The position numbers and the translations under genes were made by a program. From positions 48,552,602 to 48,616,601 of the forward strand of contig JAUJPP010000003.1 in NCBI GenBank assembly GCA_030562195.1: 64,000 bases of DNA, in the 5' to 3' direction. The notes below the pieces were generated by a model that did no database searches, was not told the origin of the DNA, and saw only the letters and a program-made list of their open reading frames with translations. The stretch comes from Nipponacmea schrenckii. Lineage: Eukaryota; Mollusca; Gastropoda; Lottiidae. Position 1 is the stretch's first letter. Every line of letters starts with the position of its first letter. Positions 1 through 16,234 of the stretch are shown here, in pieces.

Positions 1-31
1 GGTTCTAAAAATAGAATCGACGTATATCTCA
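1..31. repeat. Direct repeat, copy 1 (window edge)
   Basis: The first 31 bases recur exactly at 1226-1256, in the same orientation and beginning at the same ggttctaaaaatag. The copy sits at the window edge, so its true left boundary is unknown. The 1.2-kb spacing would fit two copies of a dispersed element or the two ends of one element. I do not recognise the family. Confidence 0.75.
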
Positions 32-137
32 ACCAAATTTGGATATATAGAAAAAAGAAATTGAGCTCTATAGAAAAAATATCTATATAGGACTAAACAT
101 ACGATAATTTATTATAGATGAACGTATGCATAAACAG

Positions 138-412
138 TCCTAAGCTCAGTGAGTTAGACGCTTGCTCGCTAACATGAGGGTTCAATTATCGACATGGTCA
201 AGATGAACTTTCGGAGTTTTCAGCCCGGGTCCCCTTGTCAGTGATTCAGGTCGGATGCACTGACATGGAAAAGGCATTCGGATGAGACTATAATCCGAGG
301 CCTCGTGTGTGCTACAGGCTGTGCATGTTAAAAATCCCAAAAAAGCACAATGCCGCTGCCCGGGCAAAATTTCCCTATAGCACACTGCACGGCGTTGTTC
401 TGCATTAAGATG
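138..412 (+). repeat. Candidate tRNA-derived SINE
   Basis: The left part resembles a degenerate RNA polymerase III promoter. An A-box-like aGCTCAGTGaGTTAGACG lies near 143 and a B-box-like GGGTTCAATTA near 178. They are followed by a body ending around 410 that includes ggaaaaggcattcggatg and a gcatgttaaaaatccc segment near 325. I recall a similar body from SINEs of molluscs and other marine invertebrates, but this was not searched. There is no clear A-rich tail or target-site duplication. The short open frame on the minus strand here is incidental. Confidence 0.5.
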
Positions 413-1225
413 GATACGAGTAGGACTGAAAACCGTCCTATATAACTAATCTATCTTGTGGAGAGTTTCATGTTATCAATAGAAACTGAAAAAAGTTATC
501 ATATTAGTGCTAATAATGCACTTGTATTTAAAGATATGATAAAGTATTATTTTTAATTGATCTATGTTTTACCATTTTCCTGGACGCAAAGTAAATGCTA
601 ATTTTCCAATAAAACATGAAGTTTTACATTTTTACGCTTGAACAACTTGTGCTAGATAAGGAGGAGGGGTTGTATGGCCCCAAAAAAGAAAAAAAGGCTG
701 ACCCCCCCCCCCCTTTCAACAACTTCATGACCCAACACTTAACCATTAAGAAACCCATTATAAAGCGCTGTATACTTCACTTTCCAATATATAAATATAA
801 CGTTGCGTAAGGCGGAGGCCTATATATTGACACTGAGATTATCTATTTTCAATTATTCGACTTACACAATCATATAATATAAATATGTAAACATGCTAGG
901 AGTAGGCCAATATCATTATTTGTAGATGTTTACAAAAAGATTATCAATAACTGTGTTAAAATACATAATAGGCTATGCAGATATATTTGGTAACCTAATT
1001 GCAATTATAAGACATATAACTTACTCTGGAAGAAGATTTCCTCATGTTGTCCAAACGCTCTTCAACAGAAATCAATATAAACCAATACGGACATTAGAGA
1101 CAGAAAATATACACAACCCGTCATCCAACAAAAGTCCTATAATAGAGTTGAACTTTTAACCTATCTTCACAGATACTGAATTGTTTTTGTACGCTTGAAC
1201 ACTAGATGGCGACTACATAGGCCTT
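413..1225. other. No gene seen
   Basis: AT-rich DNA with short chance open frames that match nothing I recognise. It includes a run of 12 C at 702-713, unusual in this AT-rich setting. Confidence 0.6.
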
Positions 1226-1256
1226 GGTTCTAAAAATAGAATCGACGTATATCTCA
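1226..1256. repeat. Direct repeat, copy 2
   Basis: Exact 31-base match to positions 1-31. Similarity stops abruptly after atctca on the right. Confidence 0.75.
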
Positions 1257-1309
1257 GCCATTATAATAGTGTTGTAAGGATGTACACGGTAATTCATGTC
1301 CCCTCTGTT

Positions 1310-1715
1310 TCGATGATAAATCGTGAAATTCAACCTTCAAATATTTTTCCGGGATCTCTTTTCAATATGCCACATGAATCCCTGGGCAATAATTAGTTCT
1401 GGACAAAAAATATAAAAAAACAATGACCATGAAAATCTTAGTCAAAATGAAAGTAGACTACTTCATTTTTATCAACATCCGCCTTGCTGTCACTGTACAC
1501 AAAATGACAATTTTTACAGTTATTCATCCAATGTACATCTCTCATCATCTCACAAAATCTGAAAGAAATTGCAATTTCGGGCATCAAATTACAAATTAAG
1601 ACAAAACATTAGTCAAGTCAAAAATAAAATGCAATCACGAAAATGGAGGTAGAAAGGGCATTTTGAAAAATAACTCGAACTACATTCATTAGCATAAAAT
1701 GTTTTGATTCACGCT
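1310..1715 (+). repeat. Dispersed repeat, copy related to 48155-48550
   Basis: Collinear, diverged similarity to 48155-48550 in the same orientation. Shared landmarks are gaaattcaaccttc near 1325, atcaacatccgcc near 1470, tgtcactgtacacaaaa near 1489, and cattagcataaaatgtttt near 1687. Neither copy has an open frame of note. It looks like an old non-coding interspersed element of unknown class, about 400 bp. Confidence 0.7.
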
Positions 1716-2736
1716 ATTAGAGTCTATTCCATTAACCATTATCAGAGTAATGTAGTTTAGAAAACGTCAAATAAGCAAGGACAAGGATAATCCTGAAGTA
1801 GATACCCTGGTGGACTACCGGACTACATCGGCGCACTCATGGTTTGTTCCGTACCAGTCCCAAGTGGCAAAATGAACAGACTTTTGAAAACTTCTCCGGT
1901 TTAACCCTGGTCGATATCAAATTATTTCACATTTAACATACAAGGTTAAGTGGTATTGTGGTCTAATGTGCACTTTAGTAGTAGACAGTAGCCTATAGCC
2001 TAGCATCATATCTAATTATTATCTCAACATTTCTGTAGGTTTATTGCCAGACATATTTAAAATTGGAAACGTCACTTTTCTCGGATCGTTTGTTTTTGAG
2101 AATTGTCACCATGCATAGACTAACTTTTTGAATCTATACAGAGCTACAGGCCCTTATGGAAGGGAATAGCTGCCATAATTAGAAGCAATGAAGAAGTGTT
2201 TAATTCCATTGTAATACGTCAAATGACATGTGTGATAAAACAAGATACATTAATATAAAAAAAAACATATGACAACTTTTGTTAAAGTAAATTGTTTTAA
2301 AACAAAAGTTTTATGTTTTACGGTAAGATCACTCTTGTTTTTGTAGAATATAATATTACTAAATACATTTTACATTAGATGTATGTCACAAACCCCCCTC
2401 CATAACACATTGGTTATTTGTCGCGTTCAGTTTCTCCAATTACATTTCACTTTTGTCATATCTATTTTGTCGTATCTTTTACGTTCTTCACATGACCATC
2501 ACGTGACCAAAAAATAGAAATCATTTAAGAACTGCTCCCATTGGATTTTAGGTTTTATGACAGACGGTGAATTAATTTTCGACACCAATTGCCATGATAA
2601 TAATAATGACCAAAACTTGAAGCGGCAAATCATTTTCTTACGAATCTGTCCCGGTTGATATGCCAGAACCAGTTTGTGTGCTCGCAGTTAGACCCTCGGC
2701 AAAAACTTAAACGGTCATCCCATAGACATAGAAATT
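1716..2736. other. No gene seen
   Basis: AT-rich DNA without coding signal that I can recognise on either strand. Confidence 0.6.
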
Positions 2737-5557
2737 CTTTATTTTAATACGGCCTTGACCTTGTTGACCCGATTATCCCAGTATAAAACTGTAACTAAAG
2801 ATCTTACGACTAAGGATGGCATTGTACGTACGTCACCGAAGTTGTGGTGGTCCGACGACCTCCAGGCCGCCGTAGACGCCAGAAAGAAAGCTCTACGTCG
2901 ACATCAGAGGAAGTTGAACCGTGATACCAAGGCAGATTATTTGGAGGTCAAGGCTACTACAGCTGCTTTGTTACATGATTCAAAAACAAAGCACTGGCAG
3001 GAGTTCTGCAACTCATTAAATGAGAGGACCAAATTAGGATCTGTCTGGGGTAAAATTGGCTCTATGCTCGGTAAAAAATCTAAATCTTCCATTCCATTTT
3101 TATCTTACAGGGACACCACAGAATACAGCAACGAAGGGAAAGCCAATTTGTTAGCCAAGTGTTATGCTAACGGCAGTTCTGATACCAACCACACCAAAGA
3201 ATTCCTGAAGAACAAGAAGGCCTTCTACACCAACCAGACTCCAATCCACCACCACCAATAGAAGACGAACGGGACATTAATGCTCCGTTCACCCTCGACG
3301 AGCTGAAGAACGCACTGCGTACTAAGAAGGACAGGGCCGCTGGTGAAGACAACATCAAGTACAGCATGTTAAAGGAGTTACCAATGGAAGCATCTACAGT
3401 TCTACTGGAATTATTCAACACATCATGGTATAATGGTACAATTCCGGAAAGTTGGAAAACAGCAATGGTCATTCCTCTAACCAAAACCGCAAAAGGACAA
3501 ACATCAATGCAGTTCGTACAGGCCTATTTCTCTGACCTCGACTCTATGTGAAACCTTTGAGACGATGGTCAACAATAGACTTCGATACCACTGTGAACTA
3601 AATGGTCTCATCGATCCTAACCAAAGCGACTACAGAGAGAAACGGTCAACAATGGATCAAATCGTTCGACTTCAACATGACATTGCTGTCCACCTCGGAA
3701 AGAAGAACTACTTCAGTGCAGTATTTCTGGATTTATCCAAAGCCTTCGATTTAGTATGGGTCGATGGTCTACTTTTTAAACTTAGCAATCTTGGCATCAA
3801 GGGGCGTATGTTCCGGTGGATCCAGGACTTTCTAAAGGATCGCCAGATACAAGTCAACGTCGCCAATTCCATCAGTGAGAAGCACTCACTGGAGAATGGA
3901 ACCCCCCAAGGATCTGTTATCAGCCCTACCTTATTCAGCATCATGATCAACGATCCCTCTCGGGACTATGTGCATAGTAAGGACCGATCGGTTAGCACGG
4001 CCTTATATGCAGATGATAGTTCCTTGTGGACAGGTCACAATAACCTCAACACTGTGAAAAGTCGCATGCAAACTGCTCTGAACCAAGTTGCCAAATGGGC
4101 AAACGACTGGGGCTTCATTATTTCGGAAGATAAAACCGTCACGATGAATGGTGTGAAAATTAGGCAAGAGAAAACAGTAAAATTCCTTGGCATGCACTTT
4201 GACCACAAGCTTAGTTGGAATAGCCACATCGACTATATCTGTAATCGTACAACAAAAATCTTAAATGTTATGCGTTATGTTTCAGGTACCACATGGGGAG
4301 CAGACAGAGAAGCCTTAATGATGATGTACATGTCACTGATTCGCTCAGTTATAGATTATGGTTGCATCGTCTATGGTACAGTTTGAAATACTACACTGAA
4401 GAAACTGGACGTTCTACAGATGAAAGCTATACGCATTGCCACCAGGGCAGCAATCGGTACAAAGAATGAGGCACTACTTCAGGAGGTGGGAGAGAAACCC
4501 CTTTCTCTTCGGAGGGAGGAACTCTCTCTCAAATTCTGGGGGAAACTTCAGTATTTGTCCGAAAGCTGCCCAACGTATTCCAGCATCAGAAGATTCACTC
4601 GTGTCGGAAAGAACCAGATAAATCGGAGTATCTCCTATGGTCAAGCAACTACTGATCTCTTGAGAGAGCACCAACTCGATCAAGTTAGCATCAGCCAACG
4701 ACACCTATCAGATACTCCTTTTTGGAAGGTTACCAACCCGATAGTCAACACCGAGCTGACCCAGTCCACCAACAAGCACGTGAACCCAGTGGCAGCAAGA
4801 GCGCAAGCTCTTGACCTCATCGACTCCCAAGTTCGCCGACCATTTGAAGATCTATACTGATGGCTCCAAGAGTAGCACAGCTACTGGTTACGGTTTGTGT
4901 ATTCCGGGGAAAGGCATCAGACTTGCCAAACGGATACCCCCACACTGCTCAGTGTTCACTGCAGAACTACTAGCTATCAGGGACGCCATAGCATGGCTAT
5001 CCCTTAACTATACGGAACCTGCCGTAATCCTGTCTGACTCACTAAGTAGCCTTCAGTCTATTTCTAACAATTTTTCTAATTGTAGGTCAGAAGTTTTAAC
5101 GAACATCCGAAGTATGATTCACAACTACCAAACCAACAACAACCACCAGATCGAACTATCATGGATCCCGCCGCACGTCTTCATCCCGGGAAACGAACAA
5201 GCTGACCGTGTTGCCAAGGACAGTTTGGGTCTGGAGAATATCGAGCCTGTAAAATTCTCGTATGAAGAATTTTGCAGTCTCGTGTCCTCTAAGATCAACC
5301 AGAAATGGGACGACATGCTAAGGAACCTCAACACCGATAGATACCAGATTGATCAGAAGATACACGTTGCCACCAGGACGCATCTTCTCATTCAATGCTC
5401 CGAATTGAAACCATCTCGTAAGACATTGACGGACTACCTGGAAACCAACGGCATACCAATCACCATACAGAATATTTTGGCTCCACCCACGGACCACTGG
5501 TACAAAATAATGGAACTCATCTACCAATTTATTACAACATCTGTTTTTAACAGATAA
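2737..5557 (+). pseudogene. Non-LTR retrotransposon ORF2 relic (RT + RNase H)
   Basis: A 5'-truncated, frame-broken ORF2 of a LINE with RNase H, by domain order closest to the I/Nimb-type groups. The apurinic endonuclease is missing. The first piece (2755-3261) is the linker after it. RT signals follow: RPISLTSTLCETFE near 3519, motif A (FLDLSKAFD) near 3724, motif B (NGTPQGSVISP) near 3896, and motif C (LYADDSS) near 4003. The 4811-5557 frame is RNase H, with YTDGSKS, an AELLAI acidic segment, SDSLSS and a WIPPH...GNEQAD end. Breaks are frameshifts near 3240 and 3515, an in-frame TGA at 4384-4386 that replaces a Trp-like codon, and a frameshift near 4830. It cannot make a full enzyme. The clade is inferred from domain order only. 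Confidence 0.85.
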
Positions 5558-5630
5558 CCTAAGTTTCTTTTAAAATTTATGTAATCAATTTTCAAAACAA
5601 GTTTCATAGCAGAAACAAAAGAGAACATCC

Positions 5631-5661
<31 letters not shown>

Positions 5662-6090
5662 GTGAAAGCTTTCTTCTCTTCTTCTCTCCTTTCTCACGTC
5701 TCCTTTTCTTCTTTCTTTTAGGTCTTCAACTCTTCCAAGCGCAGACAGATAATCAAACCAAACCAAACCAAACCAAACCTAACCAACAACCACCATGATC
5801 ATAACGAGTTTTGGAAGAAAGTAGAAGACTGAATCACTCACGCCGAGTTTCACCGCCATGACATTCGTTCCGACCAGATCGTACGATTTCTCAAACCACC
5901 ACCAAACCAACAGTTTTCTAAATCATCCAATTGATTTTAAATCCACTACCAACGACCACCAAAGTGCAACTACCTAGTTTGCGATATCAGCAATTGCTGG
6001 AAGCGAACGTTAACTCGTCATTTACCTACCTACCTCTTACGACTCGTAAGACTCGTAAGACATTGACGGACTACCTGGAAACCAACGGCT
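5558..6090 (+). mobile_element. 3' region of the RT/RNase H retrotransposon
   Basis: Downstream of the RNase H frame lie a 29-base T run (5633-5661), a CT-rich stretch, an AACCA microsatellite (about 5754-5785) and CCACC-rich sequence. At 6052-6089 a 38-base segment repeats exactly the RNase H tail coding sequence at 5415-5452. A 65-base segment (5966-6030) recurs inverted at 38250-38314 with one mismatch, which suggests it belongs to a mobile unit. The exact 3' end of the element is not clear; AT-rich sequence begins after 6090. Confidence 0.55.
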
Positions 6091-6270
6091 TATTATTAAC
6101 ATAAAACAAGAGATAAAATATTTTATTATTGCAAATACATTAATGTTAAAAGGTAAAATAAAAAGGAAAATGATACTTGAAATAACATTAAATTCTGATT
6201 CAATTAAGAGGGGTTATTATTAAAATAACACAAGAGATAAAATATTTTTATTATTTTAATAATAAGTACA
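6089..6270. repeat. Paired AT-rich repeat
   Basis: Two similar segments, near 6089-6131 and 6214-6258, share ttattattaa, caagagataaaatattt and ttattatt with small differences, separated by about 80 bases. They may mark the end of the retrotransposon or a local duplication of its tail. Confidence 0.5.
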
Positions 6271-6301
6271 ATTGTTGCCTATCATGTCTTTTCATTCTGT
6301 G

Positions 6302-6337
6302 CCTGAGGACGGCGGGGGAAACACGCCGAAACGTAGC
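6302..6337 (+). other. PLE-type hammerhead-core-like motif
   Basis: CTGAGGA, then a GGCG/CGCC stem with an eight-base-plus loop, then GAAAC. This matches the order of a hammerhead ribozyme core (CUGANGA, stem II, GAAA), and such motifs occur in the terminal repeats of Penelope-like elements. Helices I and III and the UH cleavage site are not convincing here, so it is probably a decayed copy. It lies on the strand opposite to the Penelope element 1 kb away, so it may come from a different insertion. Confidence 0.4.
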
Positions 6338-6519
6338 ATAAACTTTAACCAGTGATTGTTGTTCCATAAAGCTGTGCATATATAAGAGTAAACTCTCGAC
6401 CGATCAAAATTAATGACAAGAATCTGCGATTGTGAACGCAACAGAGGAGAGAAACACAACTAAGATGGACCACAAAAACATTACGAATTTAGTCCGTTCT
6501 ATTTTTAGAAATCCTCTTT

Positions 6520-6702
6520 CTCCCTTCCTTTTGGGGGTTTTTGCTTGCCCAATGGTAGGTAGTATGGAAATAGGACTGTAATTGCCGCTTTTTTATGAAT
6601 ATGTATAATGTGCGCTATTTTAAGTTGGGAAGGAAATATATTTTGTGAGATACTTAAATTTATAATATATGTTAATGGAGCAGTAATATATTGTGTGGAC
6701 AT
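6520..6702 (-). pseudogene. Small non-LTR reverse transcriptase relic
   Basis: On the minus strand the frame reads ITAPLTYIINLSISQ, then FPSQLKIAHIIHIHKK. After a one-base shift it continues NYSPISILPTIG. This is the conserved N-terminal RT block (P-L-T-I-N-x-S...FP..LK.A...P..KK...NYRPIS) of jockey/CR1-type LINEs. Only about 60 codons remain, so this is a fossil. It is separate from the RNase H element upstream, which lies on the other strand. Confidence 0.7.
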
Positions 6703-6829
6703 TTTGGGGCTAGTGTCTTGTGTGTGTTAGATTATCAAGATTACGTATGTTTCTCAATTTCTGATAATAAAATGATAGCAGCAACTATAGGACGGTAGGT
6801 TTACAACATGTAGATAGTAGGCTACGCAA

Positions 6830-7109
6830 GGCAATAATTAATTCCATAGTGTTAGGGTGTATTGAGACGAGTGTCAATGAAACCACTGGCCTAGGTCACA
6901 GAATAATAGATAAGCTTATTGATTGTGCGAGAATTAATGTGACAGTGTGTGTCTGTCCTTTGGGGTGAACTGTCTGTATCCTCACTGTGTCTACTGTGTG
7001 TATTGGATACCACATTCTTCATTTTCATCTTGGAAGAAGCAGGGCTGAATTTCTATTTTCTATAAATTATCCATTTCATTCAGCCATCTAATTGATTCTC
7101 AATTAATTA
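6830..7109 (-). repeat. Degenerate Penelope 3'-tail sequence
   Basis: The phrase accactggcctaggtcacag near 6880 resembles the better preserved PLE tail sequence at 7140-7170 and 7625-7655 (gcactggcc...ggtcacaagtagagac). This suggests a further, older tail copy. Similarity is short and the edges are unclear. Confidence 0.35.
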
Positions 7110-7440
7110 TTTAAGGGTGTTATCAAAGATGCTCTCCTATTAAAGCACTGGCCTGGGTCACAAGTAGAGACTATGCTACGAATTTCAGTATACATCAATT
7201 GATAAAGAAATTATTTACTTCTGGAGTAATTTACAAGATAAAGCCATTAAATAGAAAATGCAAAGCGATTACTTCAAGGAGATAATGAAAAGGGATCTAA
7301 TCTACCATGTACAAGAATATTACTCAGATTTTTATTTCTTTTGTAAGCTGTCTCTAAACTTTTAGCATATATATTAGGGAATTCACCCTGGAGTTCTTTA
7401 TAAAAGCGTTTCACAATCATAGAGGCATTTTTATGAGTGT
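7110..7440 (-). pseudogene. Truncated tandem copy of the Penelope 3' end
   Basis: A diverged copy of 7595-7905. It contains the 3' tail (gatgctctcctattaaagcac; gtcacaagtagagact) followed by the last ~50 codons of the RT-endonuclease ORF in the same orientation (gcaaagcgattacttca..., ggagttctttataaaa.cg, tttcacaatca). Similarity stops near 7440. A full or partial element followed head-to-tail by a truncated copy is a common arrangement for Penelope-like elements. A third short piece of the tail lies near 7532-7560. Confidence 0.8.
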
Positions 7441-7749
7441 ATTCTCATCTTATGGGTTATTGTCGTTTCCTATCATATTTACGCATTTATGATAAAGTTA
7501 TTACTATATAACAAGATAGTTTATACTTAGTTAAGGGTGTAATAAGAGATGCTCTCCTACTGACCTAAGGTCACAAGTAGAGACTGTGCTTAGTTTAGGG
7601 TGTTATAAGAGATAATCTCTTATAGAAGCACTGGCCAAGGTCACAAGTAGAGACTACATCACACATCAGTTTGATAAGAAATTGTCTTCTTCTGGAGAGA
7701 TTTACACAATTGATTAATTTTCAAAGAGAATTTTTTCAAAGCGATTACT

Positions 7750-9618
7750 TCATGGAGGTAAAGGAAGGGGGTCTAATCTACCACGTACAAGGATATTACT
7801 GAGATTTTTATTCCTTTTGTAAGCAGTCACTAAACGTTTGGTATATATGTTAGGGAATTCATCCTGGAGTTCTTTATAAAACCGTTTCACAATCACCGCC
7901 GCACTTTTGGCTGTAGAATTGTAGGTTGCTACAAAAGGTATAATTTGATTGTCATGCTGGATGTTTAGGCCGTTAGGTACAACTGTTTCTAATTGGTCTA
8001 TCCAGAAGCTCTCCCTTTGTAGTCGCTTTGTTTTAGGTTTGATAGTTGTAGAGACTGGAACTTTTTCAATGGGCATAACAAGAAGATCTTCAATGGAATG
8101 ATTGGCTGAGTTAAAATGATTTGCGATTGGTCTATCTTTTTTATGAAGAATGTCAAAGCGATGACCGCTTAAACGAGTACGCAACGCGTTTTGAGTTTCG
8201 CCAACATACTGTACGTCGCATTTTTTACAAGAAATTAGGTAAATAATGTTTTTATCGATACATGAAAGGACTTCCGTTAATTCGAAAATTTTACCGTTTT
8301 TCTTATTTTCAAAATAATGAGAAACATGGATATAATCGCAGGTACGACACCTAGAACCTCCACATGGAACAGAACCAAAACCGTTAGGTAGAGGAGGGGG
8401 GTTGCTTTTCTTCTCAATGGCCAAAAGAGTGTCGTTTTTAATTTTGCGCAAATAACGTTTCGAGTATCCCCGTTCCCTCAGTTTTTCAAATACAAGTTCG
8501 CAAGCCAAATCAAAGTCGGTTTTTCTAGTGCAAATTCTGTTGAATCTCAGAATTTGCGATTTTATTATGCCAGAAAAGGTATGCTTCGGATGGAACGAAG
8601 TTTTGAACAAAAGTTGGTGAGTGTCAGTTTCTTTAAAATATACTTTGATATCAAGTTTTTTTGTTTGACTGAAACTAGGTCCTTTGAATACAGTCGTATC
8701 CAAGAAATTCATGCTGTTTTCAGAAATATTTGCTGTAAGTTTTATAGAAGGATGGTGATTATTTAGAATTTCGAAATACTCCCAAAAGTTAGCCAATGAC
8801 TCTGTCCAAATAATTAAAATGTCGTCTAAAAATCTTCCATAGAATAAAGGTTTGAAAGGTGAAATAGATGAGATTTCGCGTTCCCATTCAGCCATAAAGA
8901 TGTTTGCATAACTCGGCGCAAAACGTTTTCCCATTGCAGTACCAGAAGTTTGAAGATAAATTTTTCCATTGAAAGTAAAGTCATTTCGCGTGAGACATAT
9001 GTCTAATAAATCTAAAATTTCTCTGTCAGGACGATCAGGATCAGGGTTTCTAAAAAAGGCCTTTCGCACCGCGTCTAAACCGGATTTATTATCGATATTC
9101 GTGTACATACTCGTAACATCTAAAGAAATAAATAAAGCATTTTCTGGAATATCTAATTTTTTTATTTTTTCTATAAAGTCGGTAGTGTCTTTTAAGTAGG
9201 ACGGATGTTTGCAAGCCAATGGTAGGAGAAAATGGTCAATATATTCGGAAACTTGGTAGGATTCGCTGGAACAGTCAGATATAATCGGCCTGCCCTTGGG
9301 TATTCTATTTGCAACGCGCCATTCGGTTTCAGGATTTTTATGAATTTTCGGTAATGTATAAATGTGACGTTGACGGACTTCCGGTTTTGCACAAAGATAA
9401 TCATATTGGGAATCAGATAAAAAACCTTTTTGTACCAAAATTTTCAAAATATTATTGATTTGTTTAGCAGTTTCCATGAAAATTGGTTGGTCTAGTTCGC
9501 GGTAATGATTTGCATTATTTAATTGAGATTCTATTTAAAAAATATAGTCATCGCGGTTTTGAATGACACAGCAATTGCTCTTGTCACTCTTACGGATTAT
9601 TATTGTCTGATCTTAGTG
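7750..9618 (-). mobile_element. Penelope-like element ORF: RT + GIY-YIG endonuclease
   Basis: Encodes the RT and endonuclease of a Penelope-like retroelement. From the first Met after a stop (9477) the open frame gives 575 residues. They contain the RT entry block LPKIHK (42-47), motif A FISLDVTSMYTNI (D120), motif B TSGTAMGKRFAPSYAN (177-192), motif C YGRFLDD (D218, D219) and NFLDT (257-261). A Cys cluster follows (C372, C377, C380), then a GIY-YIG-type nuclease written IYLISCKKC...QYVGET (412-428) with R436 and H439. The same frame continues upstream of 9477 as IIIRKSDKSNCCVIQNRDDY, interrupted by one TAA at 9535-9537, and loses similarity near 9618. The copy is therefore 5'-truncated and has one premature stop, but the RT/EN core is intact. 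The spliced host genes on either side are unrelated. Confidence 0.9.
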
Positions 9619-11395
9619 TTAGTTTTATTATTATGTATAATGCGCTTTTCAGGTCCGCATTAAAGATATAATAGTTATAGTTAGGAATTGTGGGTTTTAA
9701 CATTACGGTTAAGTAATGTTACGAAAGCACAGGCACAGGTATGTTATAGTTGTAATTATAGTTTGATTGCTAATATTTAAACCCCACTTCGGGTAGTTAG
9801 TTCATTCTTTATATTACATAGTTTTTAGTTATACATGTAATCAAGTTGTATCTTTAGATGGATTGTTGATATATTTTTCCATATGATGGAGTATTTTATA
9901 ATTGTATCTTAATCTTTTAGTACCGTTTTACATGGTTTTTGCTTTGGTTTATAAAATAAACTGGCTTTGAAGAGCCCAAGCCTTAATTTTGGGGGAAAAG
10001 TATAATATCAATCTTAAGATATTACTATATGAAAAAATTGTATCATGTGTCTATAAGAGTGGCGTACACTGCTTGGCGTCACACCAGTCATTCCTGCTCA
10101 TCATGCACAAAAAACACGATGGCAAATATAAGTGACTAGTAGACTGAAAAATACAAAGAATTTTAAAAGTTCAAGGGAGGTAACTGATATTAATAATACA
10201 ATCAGTTTGAGGGATGAGATCGATGGCACAAGAAATTCTATAAGAAGAAAAAAAAATTTTGGCCCCTAAACAAAAATGTCTGCGATGAAAGCAGAAGCAG
10301 ACATATAAAATTTTTCGATAGGATATTAATGACTAACCTGTACTTTAGTATCTACACTGAGTATACATAAAAACGCACCACTTGAAAAAATGTTGACACA
10401 TCAAATGGTTGATGTGTGTTAAGGTGATATGAGAAAAGGTCATAGAGCTAGAACTATATATTTCGAAGTGCTGTTAGTTCAGTTAGTAAATAGAAATAAA
10501 AAAGATAATAATTTGGCGGTACCGACTTAAAGTGATCATCTGAAAGAAATATCAACAAAATGTATATATACCTAATTCTCCTTATACAATTCCCACTTAA
10601 AAAGAAAACATATTTAATATAATGATAGGCCTGCAGTTCAATATCTAAAATATAAAAAACCGCCATCCAAAATCTCAAAAAAGAGTGAAAAATGTATTTT
10701 ATTATTATAGAAAAAAAAACAAACAATCAAACTTTCTCCTTTCCTTTCAAAAATTTCACTTAGAAACCAGAATCGAATAGGTTTAAAGTATGGTTGTTAA
10801 ATATACTACTGTCTGCACAAAAAATACTCTCTATTCAACACTTCTTACCCACAATGTGCAAAAGTTACACTGACCGTCGTTCAATTATTGACTATGATTA
10901 GACAGTCTATGATGATTGCCAATTCCCGATTATCCTACGATTATCGTACACGTCGTGGGCAGATTGTGATCAAACTTGCAGAGATGTTCCCAAGTCTTCA
11001 AAGGAATTCCCAGACGCCAGGCACCTCAGTGTGATGCCCAGTGATGGAAACCAGGGTGTTTCATCAGACTCCAAAGCGAATACAAGGGCCACCGATAGGC
11101 CTACTTTCATTTCGAAGATTTTGGCAATACTGAATTTCGCTTCAAATTGGGGCCCCTTTATTCTTCATCATCAATAATAAAGTGTTCGGAGCAAAAGATT
11201 CTGCTCAAAATTCCTATCATTTGTAAAATAAAGACTTTAATAGTAGGATTGGGCAACGCCGGGCAAGTCTAATAAGCATCCAAAATATAAATGTCGTTGA
11301 ACACTATTGAGACGTGGTCCCTAGTAAAACTACGTGGATCCAAAATTTCTAACGTGGAAGAAAGACATAAATATAGAATAATGACTCAGATCACA
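9619..11395. other. No gene seen
   Basis: AT-rich intergenic DNA between the Penelope element and the first UBE2D gene. I see no exon or repeat that I can support here. Confidence 0.5.
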
Positions 11396-11403
11396 TATAT
11401 AAA
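11396..11403 (+). promoter_or_regulatory. Candidate TATA box of the plus-strand UBE2D gene
   Basis: TATATAAA lies 131-138 bases upstream of the start codon at 11534, which would place the transcription start near 11425-11435. There is no supporting initiator evidence beyond position. AT-rich DNA makes chance matches likely. Confidence 0.35.
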
Positions 11404-11533
11404 GGGGAGTAACTCAGTTTAGTAAACTATTTACGCGCATGCTCTCTTAGTGAACAAGAAGAAAGATCATTTATTTCCCCTCAACAGAGGAAAATTATTT
11501 ATCCAATTTAGAACAAAAAACACACCTCAGGCC

Positions 11534-16234
<4,701 letters not shown>

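Noticed and set aside
138..210. Functional tRNA gene
   Set aside because: Only A- and B-box-like stretches are visible; a cloverleaf with acceptor stem does not form, so a SINE head is more likely.
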